From positions 3,160,048 through 3,224,047 of the forward strand of contig NZ_AP017560.1 in assembly GCF_003967015.1 (NCBI RefSeq): DNA of 64,000 nt, written 5' to 3'. The notes under the pieces were generated by a model. The model searched no databases and was not told the origin of the DNA. It saw only the letters and a list, made by a program, of their open reading frames with translations. Source of the DNA: Pseudanabaena sp. ABRG5-3 (GTDB taxonomy: Bacteria > Cyanobacteriota > Cyanobacteriia > Pseudanabaenales > Pseudanabaenaceae). Positions 26,241-35,110 of the stretch are shown in pieces. The position numbers and the translations under genes were made by a program. Every line of letters starts with the position of its first letter. The first letter of the stretch is position 1.

Positions 26241-28160
26241 CTAAATACATTCTCGAAAATATTGATAATAGAGACTGCACATAGGCATGACCATATTTCC
26301 TTGAAATTTCACCAAACCAATGCTGCGGAGCTTAAATGCTAAATGACTCTCTAGGTGTAAAGGGCGATCGCTAGATACCAAATTTTTAAAAGCTTCCATC
26401 ATTTCTGGATCTTCTTTTAAATAGCTTAATTGACGACGCAGATGATCACTATAAATGCCTTCTTCAGTAGGAGCTAATTGAAGCAGTTTCTCTAAACTAA
26501 TCCGACCACGGGCAATTTGATAGAGAGCTTGTCTGACTAGATAGGGATGTCCACCTGTGAGTGATAGTAATTGCTCCACCTCAGAGGGCTGCCAGTTGAG
26601 TTGGTGGCGATTCACTAACTCAGCAATTTGACTGCCTGTTAGTTCAGGTAATTCAATCGGTAACCCGACATTAAATGGAGATTGATTAATATTTAAAGGT
26701 ATATAAACTTCTTTAGAATGCACAATTACTAATCTTAGTTTTTTCCAAATATCCTCATTTTTTGCCTTTTCATGCCAAGCTCGCAGCAATCCAAAAAAAT
26801 CAGAGGCAATTTTGGGATATTGGAAAATTAAATCAACTTCATCCAAACCCAATACTAAAGGCACATCGGTAACTGTCAGCAAATAGCGTTGAAAATACTT
26901 AGTGCATTTGTTTTTGCTACCTAAGACCCCTTGCCAATATTGCTCTAAATTATCTTCTAGATTCAGTTCAGACGCGATACTGGCACAGAACCACTGCAAA
27001 AAAGAGTCAAGTTCACTAAACACATCACTATCTGCTTCCTGAAAATATAGATGGGCAACTTGATTGCCTTTATATTTGGCATAGGCAAGAGTTCGTAAGA
27101 GTAAAGATGATTTTCCCATCTGGCGTGGAGCTTTAATCCGAATTAGGGAACCCGGTCTGAGAACTGTTTCACAACTATCTTTTTCGATGGGTGGGCGCTG
27201 AATATAAAAACGGGAGCCTAATTCTACTTGACCTTCGGGTTCTTCTAATTGCAGTTGTTGCTGCTGTGGTGGTGGCTGAGAGGAAACCGTAGTAATAGCA
27301 TTGGAATTGCTGAGTAATCGCTCTAAAATCTGTAAAGTTTCAGTTGCATCTATAAAGCGTTGGCGATAGTCATAGCGCACCATTTTGTCAATAATTGCGG
27401 CTAGACTGGGATGGATTTTAACTTTAGCTTTGGCAGCAGCTAAGGCACAACTATACTCATTAGTTTGAGCATCTTTGGGAAGTTCCTTAAATGTCAATCC
27501 CGTAAAAGCCTGTAAGCACATTAGCCCCAAGGCATAGATATCACTACAAAACCTTGGATGTCCTGCGAGTTGTTCATTAGGCATATAAACTAGGGAACCA
27601 ACCACAACACTGCGGGTTTGATTGTCGTCTTCCATCAGGTGCTCTAACGAATCTGCGCCTAAAGCCTTGACTGCACCAAAGTCAATTAGTACGATTTTGC
27701 GATCGCTTTGACGGCGAATTAAGTTAGTTGGTTTGATATCCCGATGAATTACTTGGCAGCTATGCACAAAAGCTAGCACTCTCAAAATATCTCGTAAACC
27801 AGAAATCAATTTTTGCTGTGACCATTGCTGTCCAGCAATAATTTCACGATCTAAAGTCTGACCTTCGATAAACTCTTGGACTAAATAAAATTCACCATTT
27901 TGCTCAAAGTGGGCAAATAATCGCGGAATCTGATCATGAACTCCCAAGTCATGTAAAGTCTTGGCTTCATTATCAAATAGTCGCTTCGCAACTCCTAATT
28001 CCTGTGGTTTCTGAAACTGTGGTTTGAATTGTTTGACAACACATTTGGGTTGATTAGGGAGTTGTAAATCTATAGCTAAAAATGTCTGCCCAAAACCGCC
28101 ACCACCAAGTGGTTTTACAATTTTATATCGCCCTGCAAGGATTGTTTCAGCACTGGTCAT
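26241..28160 (-). CDS. Ser/Thr protein kinase fused to AAA-like NTPase domain
   Basis: About 639 aa from the ATG at 28160; a TTG at 28208 would add 16 residues. The Hanks kinase domain (residues about 10-285) is complete: GGGGFGQTFLA, the Lys in CVVKQF, HRDIKPTNLI, IDFGAVK and a Pro/Gln-rich linker. The second half (about 310-635) is an AAA_35-type NTPase with the P-loop [24 protein letters not shown] and GGHPYLVRQALYQI. No membrane helix is seen. This fusion is found in filamentous cyanobacteria. The downstream WD40 gene carries the same NTPase family, so the two may hetero-oligomerise; that is inference. Confidence 0.9.
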   Translation of the reverse strand: MTSAETILAGRYKIVKPLGGGGFGQTFLAIDLQLPNQPKCVVKQFKPQFQKPQELGVAKRLFDNEAKTLHDLGVHDQIPRLFAHFEQNGEFYLVQEFIEGQTLDREIIAGQQWSQQKLISGLRDILRVLAFVHSCQVIHRDIKPTNLIRRQSDRKIVLIDFGAVKALGADSLEHLMEDDNQTRSVVVGSLVYMPNEQLAGHPRFCSDIYALGLMCLQAFTGLTFKELPKDAQTNEYSCALAAAKAKVKIHPSLAAIIDKMVRYDYRQRFIDATETLQILERLLSNSNAITTVSSQPPPQQQQLQLEEPEGQVELGSRFYIQRPPIEKDSCETVLRPGSLIRIKAPRQMGKSSLLLRTLAYAKYKGNQVAHLYFQEADSDVFSELDSFLQWFCASIASELNLEDNLEQYWQGVLGSKNKCTKYFQRYLLTVTDVPLVLGLDEVDLIFQYPKIASDFFGLLRAWHEKAKNEDIWKKLRLVIVHSKEVYIPLNINQSPFNVGLPIELPELTGSQIAELVNRHQLNWQPSEVEQLLSLTGGHPYLVRQALYQIARGRISLEKLLQLAPTEEGIYSDHLRRQLSYLKEDPEMMEAFKNLVSSDRPLHLESHLAFKLRSIGLVKFQGNMVMPMCSLYYQYFRECI

Positions 28161-28275
28161 GGTTGGTGTTGGAAGATGGACTGAAAATTCACTTAGTAGC
28201 TTTCTCAATGATACCGCGATCGCTAATTATTCAAATTTTCTCTAAAATGTAAAATTAGGGGTAAAGCAACCAAAT

Positions 28276-28308
28276 TTTTTGTGGCGTGGCTTTGCCGCGC
28301 CACAAAAA
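28276..28308. repeat. Palindrome of the GTGGCGCGGC family
   Basis: A 15-bp stem with one G-T pair and a TTT loop. The core and the right flank TCGGTTCCTTAG match the elements at 39568-39658 and 44355-44435. It lies 22 bp beyond the mdh stop. Confidence 0.8.
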
Positions 28309-28330
28309 TCGGTTCCTTAGAGATTAAGAT

Positions 28331-29287
28331 TTAGGGAAGTAACTTAATATTTTCTTGAATTGATTTAGCTGAAGCATGTAAAGCAGCAAGTTCATCTGAT
28401 GTTAGTTGCAGTTCAATCACCTTTTCAATTCCCCGTTTTCCTAACTGCACAGGTACACCCATAAATATATCTGTTAATCCATATTCACCCATGAGATGTG
28501 CCGCCACAGGGACAACACGCTGCCGATCGCAGATCATTGATTCAACCATCATATAAGCTGATGCTGATGGTGCAAAGTAGGCGCTAGTTTGCATTAATTT
28601 AACTATTTCTGCGCCACCATTACAGGTTCTATTTACAAGTTTAGCGATCGCTTCTTGAGATAATAATTCCGTAATTGGTACACCGTTCACTGTGGAGAAG
28701 CGTGGTAGTGGAAGCATCATATCGCCATGACCACCTAAAACGGTCGCTCTAATGTCAGCGCTGGAGATACCTAACTCCATACCGATAAAAGCTTGAAATC
28801 TTGCCGCATCCAAAATCCCCGCCATACCCATAACTCGATGGGTTGGTAATCCACTCACCTGCCATGCGTAATGAGTCATCACATCTAAAGGATTAGTAAC
28901 CACGATCAAGATTGCCTCAGGGGATTGGGTAATCGCTTGAGAGATGGCATCCTTCACAATGGACGCATTAATCCGTAATAGGTCATTGCGGCTCATGCCC
29001 TCTTTACGCGGTAAACCTGCGGTTAGGACAATAATGTCGGAATTTTGAGTATCACTATAGTTATTTGTGCCAATAATTTGGCGATCGTGATTGACGATCG
29101 CCTGAGTTTGCATTAGGTCAAGCGCTAATCCCTGCGGCTTGCCCAGCACAATGTCGTACAACACCACATCCGCTAATCCATTTTCGACGATGCGATGGGC
29201 TAGAGTTCCGCCCACATTTCCAGCACCGATGATCGTCACTTTAGGCGATCGATAGTCTTGAATATGTGTTGCCATGTATTTGTGCAT
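28331..29287 (-). CDS. mdh: Malate dehydrogenase (LDH-like)
   Basis: 318 aa. The NAD-binding loop VTIIGAGNVGGTLAHRI, the catalytic loop after LTAGLPRKEGMSRNDLL (Arg positions that bind substrate), the conserved VTNPLDVMTHYAW and the active-site His in TVLGGHGDMMLP are present. Arg in place of Gln in the substrate loop (LPRKEGMSR) supports malate rather than lactate. It converts malate and oxaloacetate with NAD(H). The ATG at 29287 abuts the rodA stop (TAAATG); a second ATG 12 nt later (29275) may be the real start. Confidence 0.93.
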   Translation of the reverse strand: MHKYMATHIQDYRSPKVTIIGAGNVGGTLAHRIVENGLADVVLYDIVLGKPQGLALDLMQTQAIVNHDRQIIGTNNYSDTQNSDIIVLTAGLPRKEGMSRNDLLRINASIVKDAISQAITQSPEAILIVVTNPLDVMTHYAWQVSGLPTHRVMGMAGILDAARFQAFIGMELGISSADIRATVLGGHGDMMLPLPRFSTVNGVPITELLSQEAIAKLVNRTCNGGAEIVKLMQTSAYFAPSASAYMMVESMICDRQRVVPVAAHLMGEYGLTDIFMGVPVQLGKRGIEKVIELQLTSDELAALHASAKSIQENIKLLP

Positions 29288-30544
29288 TTAAAATTTGATC
29301 GTGCGGCGATGGGCAGCTACAGACTCGACTAAACCGATCGCCATAAAATTCGCAATTAAGGCTGATCGCCCATAGCTGAGCCACGGCAAAGGAATACCTG
29401 TAACAGGGGCAACATTGATATTCATACCGATATTAACGAAGGTTTGAAATAGCACAAAGGAAAATACGCCAATTGCCAATAGCGAGCCGAAATTATCCCG
29501 CGCATTCACCGCAATTACGAGTAACCGCCAACAAATTCCTACAAACAACAATAGGACGCATAGGCAACCGATAAAGCCAAACTCCTCGCCGATCGCGGAA
29601 AAAATGAAATCGGTATGTTGTTCAGGAATAAAGTTTAACTGGGTCTGCGTACCCTTGAGCCACCCCTGTCCCCATAGCTTGCCCGCACCGATCGCAATGC
29701 GTGATTGAATGACGTGATAGCCTGCTCCAAGAGGATCTTGGTTAGGGTCAATAAAGAGCAAAAGTCGCCGTTTTTGATAGTCATGGAGAACATTCCAGAG
29801 CAGTATTCCCGCTTGACCTGCGACCAGATTTACAACTACTGCGATGACTGTGCTAACCACTCGAAACCAAGGTAAAGAGATCCATGCGGCAACGCCCATG
29901 AGAATTACCCAGACAATCCACGCAGGTAAATAGATCGAAAACAGAATCGCCGAAACAATGGGCGAAAAGATCAATGCTAGCCAGCCACCACTCGCCCCTG
30001 CCCAATAGAGCATTCCAATAGTGATCGCGGCAAATACCAGAGCCGTACCTAGGTTAGGTTGTAAAAAGATCAAGATCCAAGGTGGCAAAGTCACCCAAGC
30101 CACTTTAAAGGCATCAATGGGATTTTGGATCGGGCGATCATGCATTACGGCAGCGAGGGAGATAATGATCCCAACTTTGGCAAATTCCGATGGCTGAATG
30201 TTAAACCCACCAATGGTAATCCAGCGCTCTGCACCTAGAGCCGTTGTCCCGATCACTAGTACTAAAATCAAAGAAATATTGGTGATCGCATAGGTAACCC
30301 AATGCAAACGCAACAGACGATCATAATGAAACCGGGCGATCGCAAACATTGCAGTTAAGCCGACCACACCCGTTACCCAATGCTGCCACCATTCTGTGCG
30401 CCTTGCACTATAGTCAGAACTATAGATGGCAATACCACCTAAAACTGTCAATAAAATTGGGAATAACAGAAGTAACGGATCCGCATCACGCCACTCCCGT
30501 TTGATATTTTCCCAACTTGGTAGTTCTAAACCCTTTACGATCAT
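29288..30544 (-). CDS. rodA: Peptidoglycan polymerase RodA (SEDS family)
   Basis: 418 aa, about ten membrane helices. SEDS marks are GAERWITIGGFNIQPSEFAKV, FIFSAIGEEFGFIG and the C-terminal GIPLPWLSYGRSALIANF. RodA is the glycosyltransferase of the elongation complex and works with MreBCD, encoded at 15191-17520 but not in an operon with it here. Its stop codon is directly followed by the mdh start, so a cell-wall gene and a central-metabolism gene share a transcript. Confidence 0.94.
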   Translation of the reverse strand: MIVKGLELPSWENIKREWRDADPLLLLFPILLTVLGGIAIYSSDYSARRTEWWQHWVTGVVGLTAMFAIARFHYDRLLRLHWVTYAITNISLILVLVIGTTALGAERWITIGGFNIQPSEFAKVGIIISLAAVMHDRPIQNPIDAFKVAWVTLPPWILIFLQPNLGTALVFAAITIGMLYWAGASGGWLALIFSPIVSAILFSIYLPAWIVWVILMGVAAWISLPWFRVVSTVIAVVVNLVAGQAGILLWNVLHDYQKRRLLLFIDPNQDPLGAGYHVIQSRIAIGAGKLWGQGWLKGTQTQLNFIPEQHTDFIFSAIGEEFGFIGCLCVLLLFVGICWRLLVIAVNARDNFGSLLAIGVFSFVLFQTFVNIGMNINVAPVTGIPLPWLSYGRSALIANFMAIGLVESVAAHRRTIKF

Positions 30545-30574
30545 AAATTCAGCACTAAATAGCGAAGCTATGAT

Positions 30575-31138
30575 CTATTTTAGTAACCAACTAAACAAAT
30601 CTTTAACTTTGATCTGGATTTCACTGGCAAATAATGGCACAGGAATTATCGATTCTGGATCGTCAAACACCTCAATCTCCTGCTTGGGGCGGTATATAAA
30701 CACAGTTCTTTCTCTGGGATAAATTAGCCATCCCATTTGGGTTCCATATTTCAAGCAATGCAAAATATTTTTGGTCACTCTGGTTTGACTTTGGTCGGGC
30801 GATAAAATCTCAATTACCCAATCTGGAGCGATCGCAAATATATTTGCCACTTCACCATATTCGTCACTAGGAATTCGCGCCCATTCAAAAACGGCGATAT
30901 CTGATACAGTTGATCTCCCGCCAAAGGTACAACGCAGTTCAGGAAAAGCCCAAGCAATCTGTTTTGTTCTTAAGATGCCGTTAATTTTAGGTACAAGTTC
31001 ACCTTGCAAGATACTGTGTTTTCCCTGTGGCATTGGCTTCTGTAAGATCTGACCATCAATATATTCACAAGCGGGCTTAGTTTCTGGTTGTTGGAGAAAC
31101 TCAGCTAAGGTTATGGGATTGCTGACTGTTTGTGCCAT
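30575..31138 (-). CDS. Uma2 family (DUF820) endonuclease-like protein
   Basis: 187 aa. Family marks are LAEFLQQPETKPACEYIDGQ at the N-terminus, the acidic TVSDIAVFEW and the core DWVIEILSPDQSQTRVTKNILHCLKYG ending in GWLIYP. This is the common cyanobacterial PD-(D/E)xK-related family of unknown role. It is on the same strand as menG and rodA, 20-30 nt apart from each, so may be cotranscribed. Confidence 0.87.
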   Translation of the reverse strand: MAQTVSNPITLAEFLQQPETKPACEYIDGQILQKPMPQGKHSILQGELVPKINGILRTKQIAWAFPELRCTFGGRSTVSDIAVFEWARIPSDEYGEVANIFAIAPDWVIEILSPDQSQTRVTKNILHCLKYGTQMGWLIYPRERTVFIYRPKQEIEVFDDPESIIPVPLFASEIQIKVKDLFSWLLK

Positions 31139-31158
31139 CAGAGCGTAGACTCACAACT

Positions 31159-31866
31159 CTACTTTTGCAAAACTAATATTCCCATCATGCCATTGGCGAT
31201 CGCATAGTGGGTAGCAAGAGGAAAACCTGCGGCTTTGGCGAGTTTAACCTGCTCAGAACCAATCGGAAATCTCGCTAAACTCGGCGCAATATAGGCATAT
31301 TCGGCAGTCATCGAGAAACGATCAGCTAGTGGCACAACTACTCGATCCAGATAAAAGTCTTGAAAAGTTTGCATCAGGCGATCGCTAGGACGATGAAAGT
31401 CAAGAATTGCGGCTTTAGCTCCAGTTTTTAAGACTCGATGTAACTCCGATAGACATTGCGGGATATTGGTCACATTACGTAACCCATAGGCTAGGGTCGC
31501 TCCATCAAAGCTATTGTCGGCAAAGGGCAAATTCAATACATTCCCCTCTTGCCATGTCAGACTTTTTTGGATTTTTGGTAAATAATTACGCGCTTTGTCC
31601 GCCGCGATCGCTAAAAGTTCTTTAGAAAAATCCACACCGATCACTTGCCCCGTCGGTGCGACTTTTTGCGCGAGCAGAGCGGTCATATCTCCAGATCCAC
31701 AACAGAGATCGAGCCATGTTTCTCCTCGCTTTGGCTCACACCAGCGCAATGCCATTTTTTTCCAGATGCGATGTTGACCTAAACTAAGGAGATCATTGAA
31801 GCGATCATAAACTGGCGCAATGCGATCGAAAATCTGTTGGACATCAGTTTCCGAAGGTTGAGACAT
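31159..31866 (-). CDS. menG: Demethylphylloquinone / menaquinone methyltransferase
   Basis: About 235 aa from the ATG at 31866 (MSQPSETDVQQIFDRIAPVY); the frame is open a further 55 codons upstream but that part is not family-like and crosses palindromes. SAM-binding motif I is WLDLCCGSGDMTALLA, followed by GVDFSKELL and the UbiE/MenG signature LAYGLRNVTNIPQCLSE. In cyanobacteria this enzyme adds the last methyl group to phylloquinone, the photosystem I electron carrier. UbiE-type plastoquinone methylation is less likely. Confidence 0.92.
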   Translation of the reverse strand: MSQPSETDVQQIFDRIAPVYDRFNDLLSLGQHRIWKKMALRWCEPKRGETWLDLCCGSGDMTALLAQKVAPTGQVIGVDFSKELLAIAADKARNYLPKIQKSLTWQEGNVLNLPFADNSFDGATLAYGLRNVTNIPQCLSELHRVLKTGAKAAILDFHRPSDRLMQTFQDFYLDRVVVPLADRFSMTAEYAYIAPSLARFPIGSEQVKLAKAAGFPLATHYAIANGMMGILVLQK

Positions 31867-31936
31867 GGTTTTACCTAAAACTTTTACCGAAGAGTTACAG
31901 AGATCATCATAATGCGAGGGTGTCTTCCTCATTAAA

Positions 31937-32048
31937 GATAAAGGGCAGCGCGTTGCGCTGCTCTTTATCGCTGTTATAGAGAGTTGTGGTGCTTTTTGCA
32001 CCGCAACTCTCTTTTGATTTTGTCCTAACATGAATGGCGACAGCTATA
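31937..32048. repeat. Two palindromes and dispersed-element flank upstream of menG
   Basis: A 15-bp stem at 31937-31969 (one G-T pair, GCGC core) and a 15-bp stem at 31978-32012 (one G-T pair) are followed by TTTTGATTTTGTCCT and CAGCTATA (to 32048). The latter part repeats the right end of the 19192-19293 element and of 13846-13870. Confidence 0.8.
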
Positions 32049-32106
32049 TCTTGTAGAGATATCAGCACAATCGCTGAGTGAATTAATAGGCGAGAGCTTT
32101 ATCCTC

Positions 32107-32814
32107 ATGCGACAATATTTATCAACAGGTTCATTGTCGGCAGCAAAATTTTGCCTAACTATGCAAAAACTTTGGTTTAAAAGCAAGCGATCGCAACCAT
32201 TGCTACCCGAAGAAGATATCAATCCATCTTCTCCAGCAAAAGAAGACTCCATACAGGAACCCACTGCTCCTGTGATTAGCGATTCAGAAACAGTAGCCAG
32301 AGATACTGGTAATTTTCAAGTTACTAAAACAGGGATTTTAAAATATCTTTCCCAAATATCCCCCCAAGCTTCAGAATGGCAGATTTCGCCTGTATGGTTG
32401 CTAATGGCAATAGGTTTAGGTGGGATTGCGATCGTCACTATCTTCGGTTTGCAGTATCTCACTGCCCCTGAGTCAACTCCAGACAGTAACCTCACCTGTA
32501 AATCGAAAATTAATGGCGATTGGCAAACGCCCATTGGCAAAGTCACTTTGAAAGAAGAGCAAGGGGATCTAGTGTCAGGGAAATATGAATACACAAACTT
32601 TGATCGCGGCAAAATTTCTGGCGAGTTGAAAGGCAAGCTGAGTAACAATGTTGTTAATTTTGATTGGCAAGAGACTCCCAAGCAGCAACCACAACAACAG
32701 GGTAAGGGGATTCTGATTTTTGGTGAAGGCTGTAAAGAATTTTATGGTAGCTACGGAACTGGGGACAGCACGAGTAATTTTGGTAATTGGCAAGGCTCAC
32801 GTTTGCCCAAATAG
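32107..32814 (+). CDS. Hypothetical single-pass membrane protein
   Basis: 235 aa; an ATG at 32161 is an alternative start. Residues about 1-95 are polar and low complexity. One membrane helix (PVWLLMAIGLGGIAIVTIFG) is followed by a C-terminal domain of about 100 residues with repeated strands (SKINGDWQTPIGKVTLKEEQ, GKYEYTNFDRGKISGELKGK, GCKEFYGSYGTGD). The latter looks like a small beta-barrel found in other bacterial secreted proteins of unknown function. I cannot assign a role. A short hairpin follows the stop. Confidence 0.7.
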   Translation: MRQYLSTGSLSAAKFCLTMQKLWFKSKRSQPLLPEEDINPSSPAKEDSIQEPTAPVISDSETVARDTGNFQVTKTGILKYLSQISPQASEWQISPVWLLMAIGLGGIAIVTIFGLQYLTAPESTPDSNLTCKSKINGDWQTPIGKVTLKEEQGDLVSGKYEYTNFDRGKISGELKGKLSNNVVNFDWQETPKQQPQQQGKGILIFGEGCKEFYGSYGTGDSTSNFGNWQGSRLPK

Positions 32815-32834
32815 TAGACAGATGATAACTAACA

Positions 32835-32858
32835 ACCTCGATTGGTCAGTTTCGAGGT
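32835..32858 (+). terminator. Weak hairpin terminator
   Basis: A 7-bp stem (ACCTCGA / TCGAGGT) with a 10-nt loop, then CTAGTTTT, 20 nt after the stop of the upstream gene. Confidence 0.55.
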
Positions 32859-33267
32859 CTAGTTTTGAGATTTTGAGGCTAGCCAAAATCTAAGTCGTAA
32901 GGCAAAATTAAGTTTCAATATTGATCAAATTGATCACCGAATTTAAAGGCAAGCAATTCTCGTTACTTTGTTGAGCAGTTAAAAGTAAAACTAAACTAAA
33001 CAGTTAGCCAATATTTTCATCAAACCGATACTATAGATGTAATACAAGATTTAACACAGTCCTAGTCATTTACTATTTGAATAGCTTCTGGTTCAGTCTC
33101 AAAGATTTCAACAGTTCTAAATCAAAAATCGGTTTCTTTCATTAAAAAATCACTAGAAAACTATTAAAAATATATTGTTTGACCCATTCAATCTTACAAA
33201 ACTTCAAGAATAGATTCCCTCCTAGAAATTCATAAAAAGACACTGTTGGCAAATAGGGACGCAAACT
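32859..33267. other. AT-rich gene-free gap upstream of the HD-GYP gene
   Basis: About 410 bp without an ORF and without palindromes of the common type. Two adjacent TTGATCA motifs (32921-32928 and 32930-32937) resemble the TGATCAA cluster at 35898-35936. The gap probably holds the long leader and promoter of the HD-GYP gene; no convincing -35/-10 pair was found. Confidence 0.5.
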
Positions 33268-34932
33268 ATGGACATTGGCGACACCAAATCAGAATCATTT
33301 GCATTAATTGAAAAATTAAACGAAATTGGTATTGCTCTGTCGGCGGAAAAAAATACGCCCAAGCTATTAGAGATGATTTTGAGGGGAGCAAAAACAATTT
33401 TAAATGCCGATGCGGGGACGCTTTATCTTGCTACTGAGGATAAACGGTTTCTTCAATTTGAAATCATGATGAATGACTCATTGGGGACAATTTTAGTTTC
33501 TAAGCCAGATGAGCCGATCCCCTTCCCTCCCTTACCGCTTTATGATGACAAGGGAAAAGCGAATGAAACAATGGTGGCAGCCCGTGCGGCTGTATATAAA
33601 CAAACCATTAATATTCCTGATGCCTACACATCAAAGACCTTTGACTTTTCGGGGACTAGAGCTTTTGATACGAGAACAGGCTATCGATCACAGTCGTTTT
33701 TGACGCTACCAATGCTCAATCATGAAAATGAACTGATTGGAGTATTGCAGTTAATTAATGCCAAAGATGCCCATACCAATCAAATCATTGAGTTCTCACA
33801 AATCTCCCAGCGCATTGCCGAATCCTTGGCATCGCAAGCGGCGATCGCTTTGACCAATAACAAACTGATCGGACAGTTTCGTGAGCTATTTGAGTCATTT
33901 ATTAATCTCATGTCTGAGGCGATCGACAAAAAATCACCCTACAATGGCGCTCACTGTCGCCGAGTGCCGACCTTAACGATGATGATTGCCGATGCGGCTT
34001 GCAAGGCGGAGTATGGCATTTTCAAAGATTTTAAATTGGATGAAGATCAGCGCTATGAACTCAAGATTGCAGGACTGCTCCACGATTGCGGGAAGGTAAC
34101 TACGCCTGTTCATGTAATCGACAAAGCAACAAAACTAGAAACCATTTTCGATCGCATTCATTTGGTAAATACGCGCTTTGAAGTACTGAAACGGGATGCG
34201 GAGATTAGTTTTCTCAATCAAAAAATTGCGGCGATCGAATCTGGCAATCTCAGCGTTATCCCAGATCTTGAAGATGCCTTACAACAAAAACTTGCCCAAT
34301 ATTCCAGTGATCAGAATTTCCTGCGTATCTGTAATATCGGTGGTGAGTTCATGAGTGCTGAGCATAAGGAACGTCTCCAGCAGATCGCTAAATATCGCTG
34401 GATCGATCCTCAAGGCGTGGAAAACAATTTCCTAACTGATAATGAAGTCTACAACCTGAATATTTCTAGAGGTACGCTGACGGCGGAAGAGCGCAAAATT
34501 ATTAATGATCACATCGTCGTGACCATCGAAATGCTTGAGCAATTGCCCTATCCACGCAATCTCCGTCGTGTACCAGAATATGCGGGAGGACATCACGAAC
34601 GCATGGATGGTAAAGGCTATCCCAAGGGCTTAACTCGCGAACAAATGTCTCTACCTGCCAGAATGATGGGAATTGCCGATATTTTTGAAGCCCTGAGTGC
34701 CAAAGATCGTCCCTACAAGAAAGGTAAAACTTTGACAGAATGCCTGCATATCCTCGGTAAGATGAAGATAGATAACCATATTGATCCTGATCTATTTGAT
34801 CTATTTGTTAGCGAAAAAGTTTATTTACGCTATGCCAATGAATATCTCGATCCCGATCAGATTGATGAAGTCGATGAAAATAATATCCCCGGATATACCC
34901 CACCTTTTGCTTATTTTTTCAGCACTAGCTAA
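33268..34932 (+). CDS. GAF + HD-GYP domain protein (putative c-di-GMP phosphodiesterase)
   Basis: 554 aa. Residues about 10-200 are a GAF domain (LRGAKTILNADAGTLYLAT, LTLPMLNHENELIGVLQLIN). The HD-GYP domain has the HD pair in GLLHDCGKVTTP and the second half GGHHERMDGKGYPKGL with an intact GYP motif. Between these two parts lies an insert of about 110 residues, rich in charged helices, that ordinary HD-GYP domains lack. With the intact metal ligands it should hydrolyse c-di-GMP, but the insert might change the substrate. A diguanylate cyclase is at 51297. Confidence 0.88.
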   Translation: MDIGDTKSESFALIEKLNEIGIALSAEKNTPKLLEMILRGAKTILNADAGTLYLATEDKRFLQFEIMMNDSLGTILVSKPDEPIPFPPLPLYDDKGKANETMVAARAAVYKQTINIPDAYTSKTFDFSGTRAFDTRTGYRSQSFLTLPMLNHENELIGVLQLINAKDAHTNQIIEFSQISQRIAESLASQAAIALTNNKLIGQFRELFESFINLMSEAIDKKSPYNGAHCRRVPTLTMMIADAACKAEYGIFKDFKLDEDQRYELKIAGLLHDCGKVTTPVHVIDKATKLETIFDRIHLVNTRFEVLKRDAEISFLNQKIAAIESGNLSVIPDLEDALQQKLAQYSSDQNFLRICNIGGEFMSAEHKERLQQIAKYRWIDPQGVENNFLTDNEVYNLNISRGTLTAEERKIINDHIVVTIEMLEQLPYPRNLRRVPEYAGGHHERMDGKGYPKGLTREQMSLPARMMGIADIFEALSAKDRPYKKGKTLTECLHILGKMKIDNHIDPDLFDLFVSEKVYLRYANEYLDPDQIDEVDENNIPGYTPPFAYFFSTS

Positions 34933-34947
34933 CAGACTCACAGGGCT

Positions 34948-35048
34948 GTTGTAAAATACCATCTCCATAAACCTTGCTAAGATGGGCTTGCTAAGATGGG
35001 CTTGCTAAAGTGTATAGGAGTATTGCAAAGTACCATCTGCATACCAAG
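34948..35048. repeat. Short direct repeats in an intergenic gap
   Basis: A 14-bp unit CTTGCTAAGATGGG is repeated in tandem at 34973-34986 and 34987-35000, with a partial third copy. It is flanked by two copies of an imperfect 20-bp motif (ATACCATCTCCATA near 34955 and GTACCATCTGCATA near 35029). Confidence 0.8.
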
Positions 35049-35110
35049 ATCTCGAAGATAGGCTTGATCTTGAAATTTATCACAACTAAAAATTGATTTT
35101 GTACTTACTT

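Noticed and set aside
31867-32031. 55-codon N-terminal extension of menG
   Set aside because: MenG proteins start near the ATG at 31866; the extension crosses two palindromes and is not conserved-looking.
34973-35010. Possible CRISPR-like array
   Set aside because: The 14-bp units are directly adjacent with no spacers and there are no cas genes.
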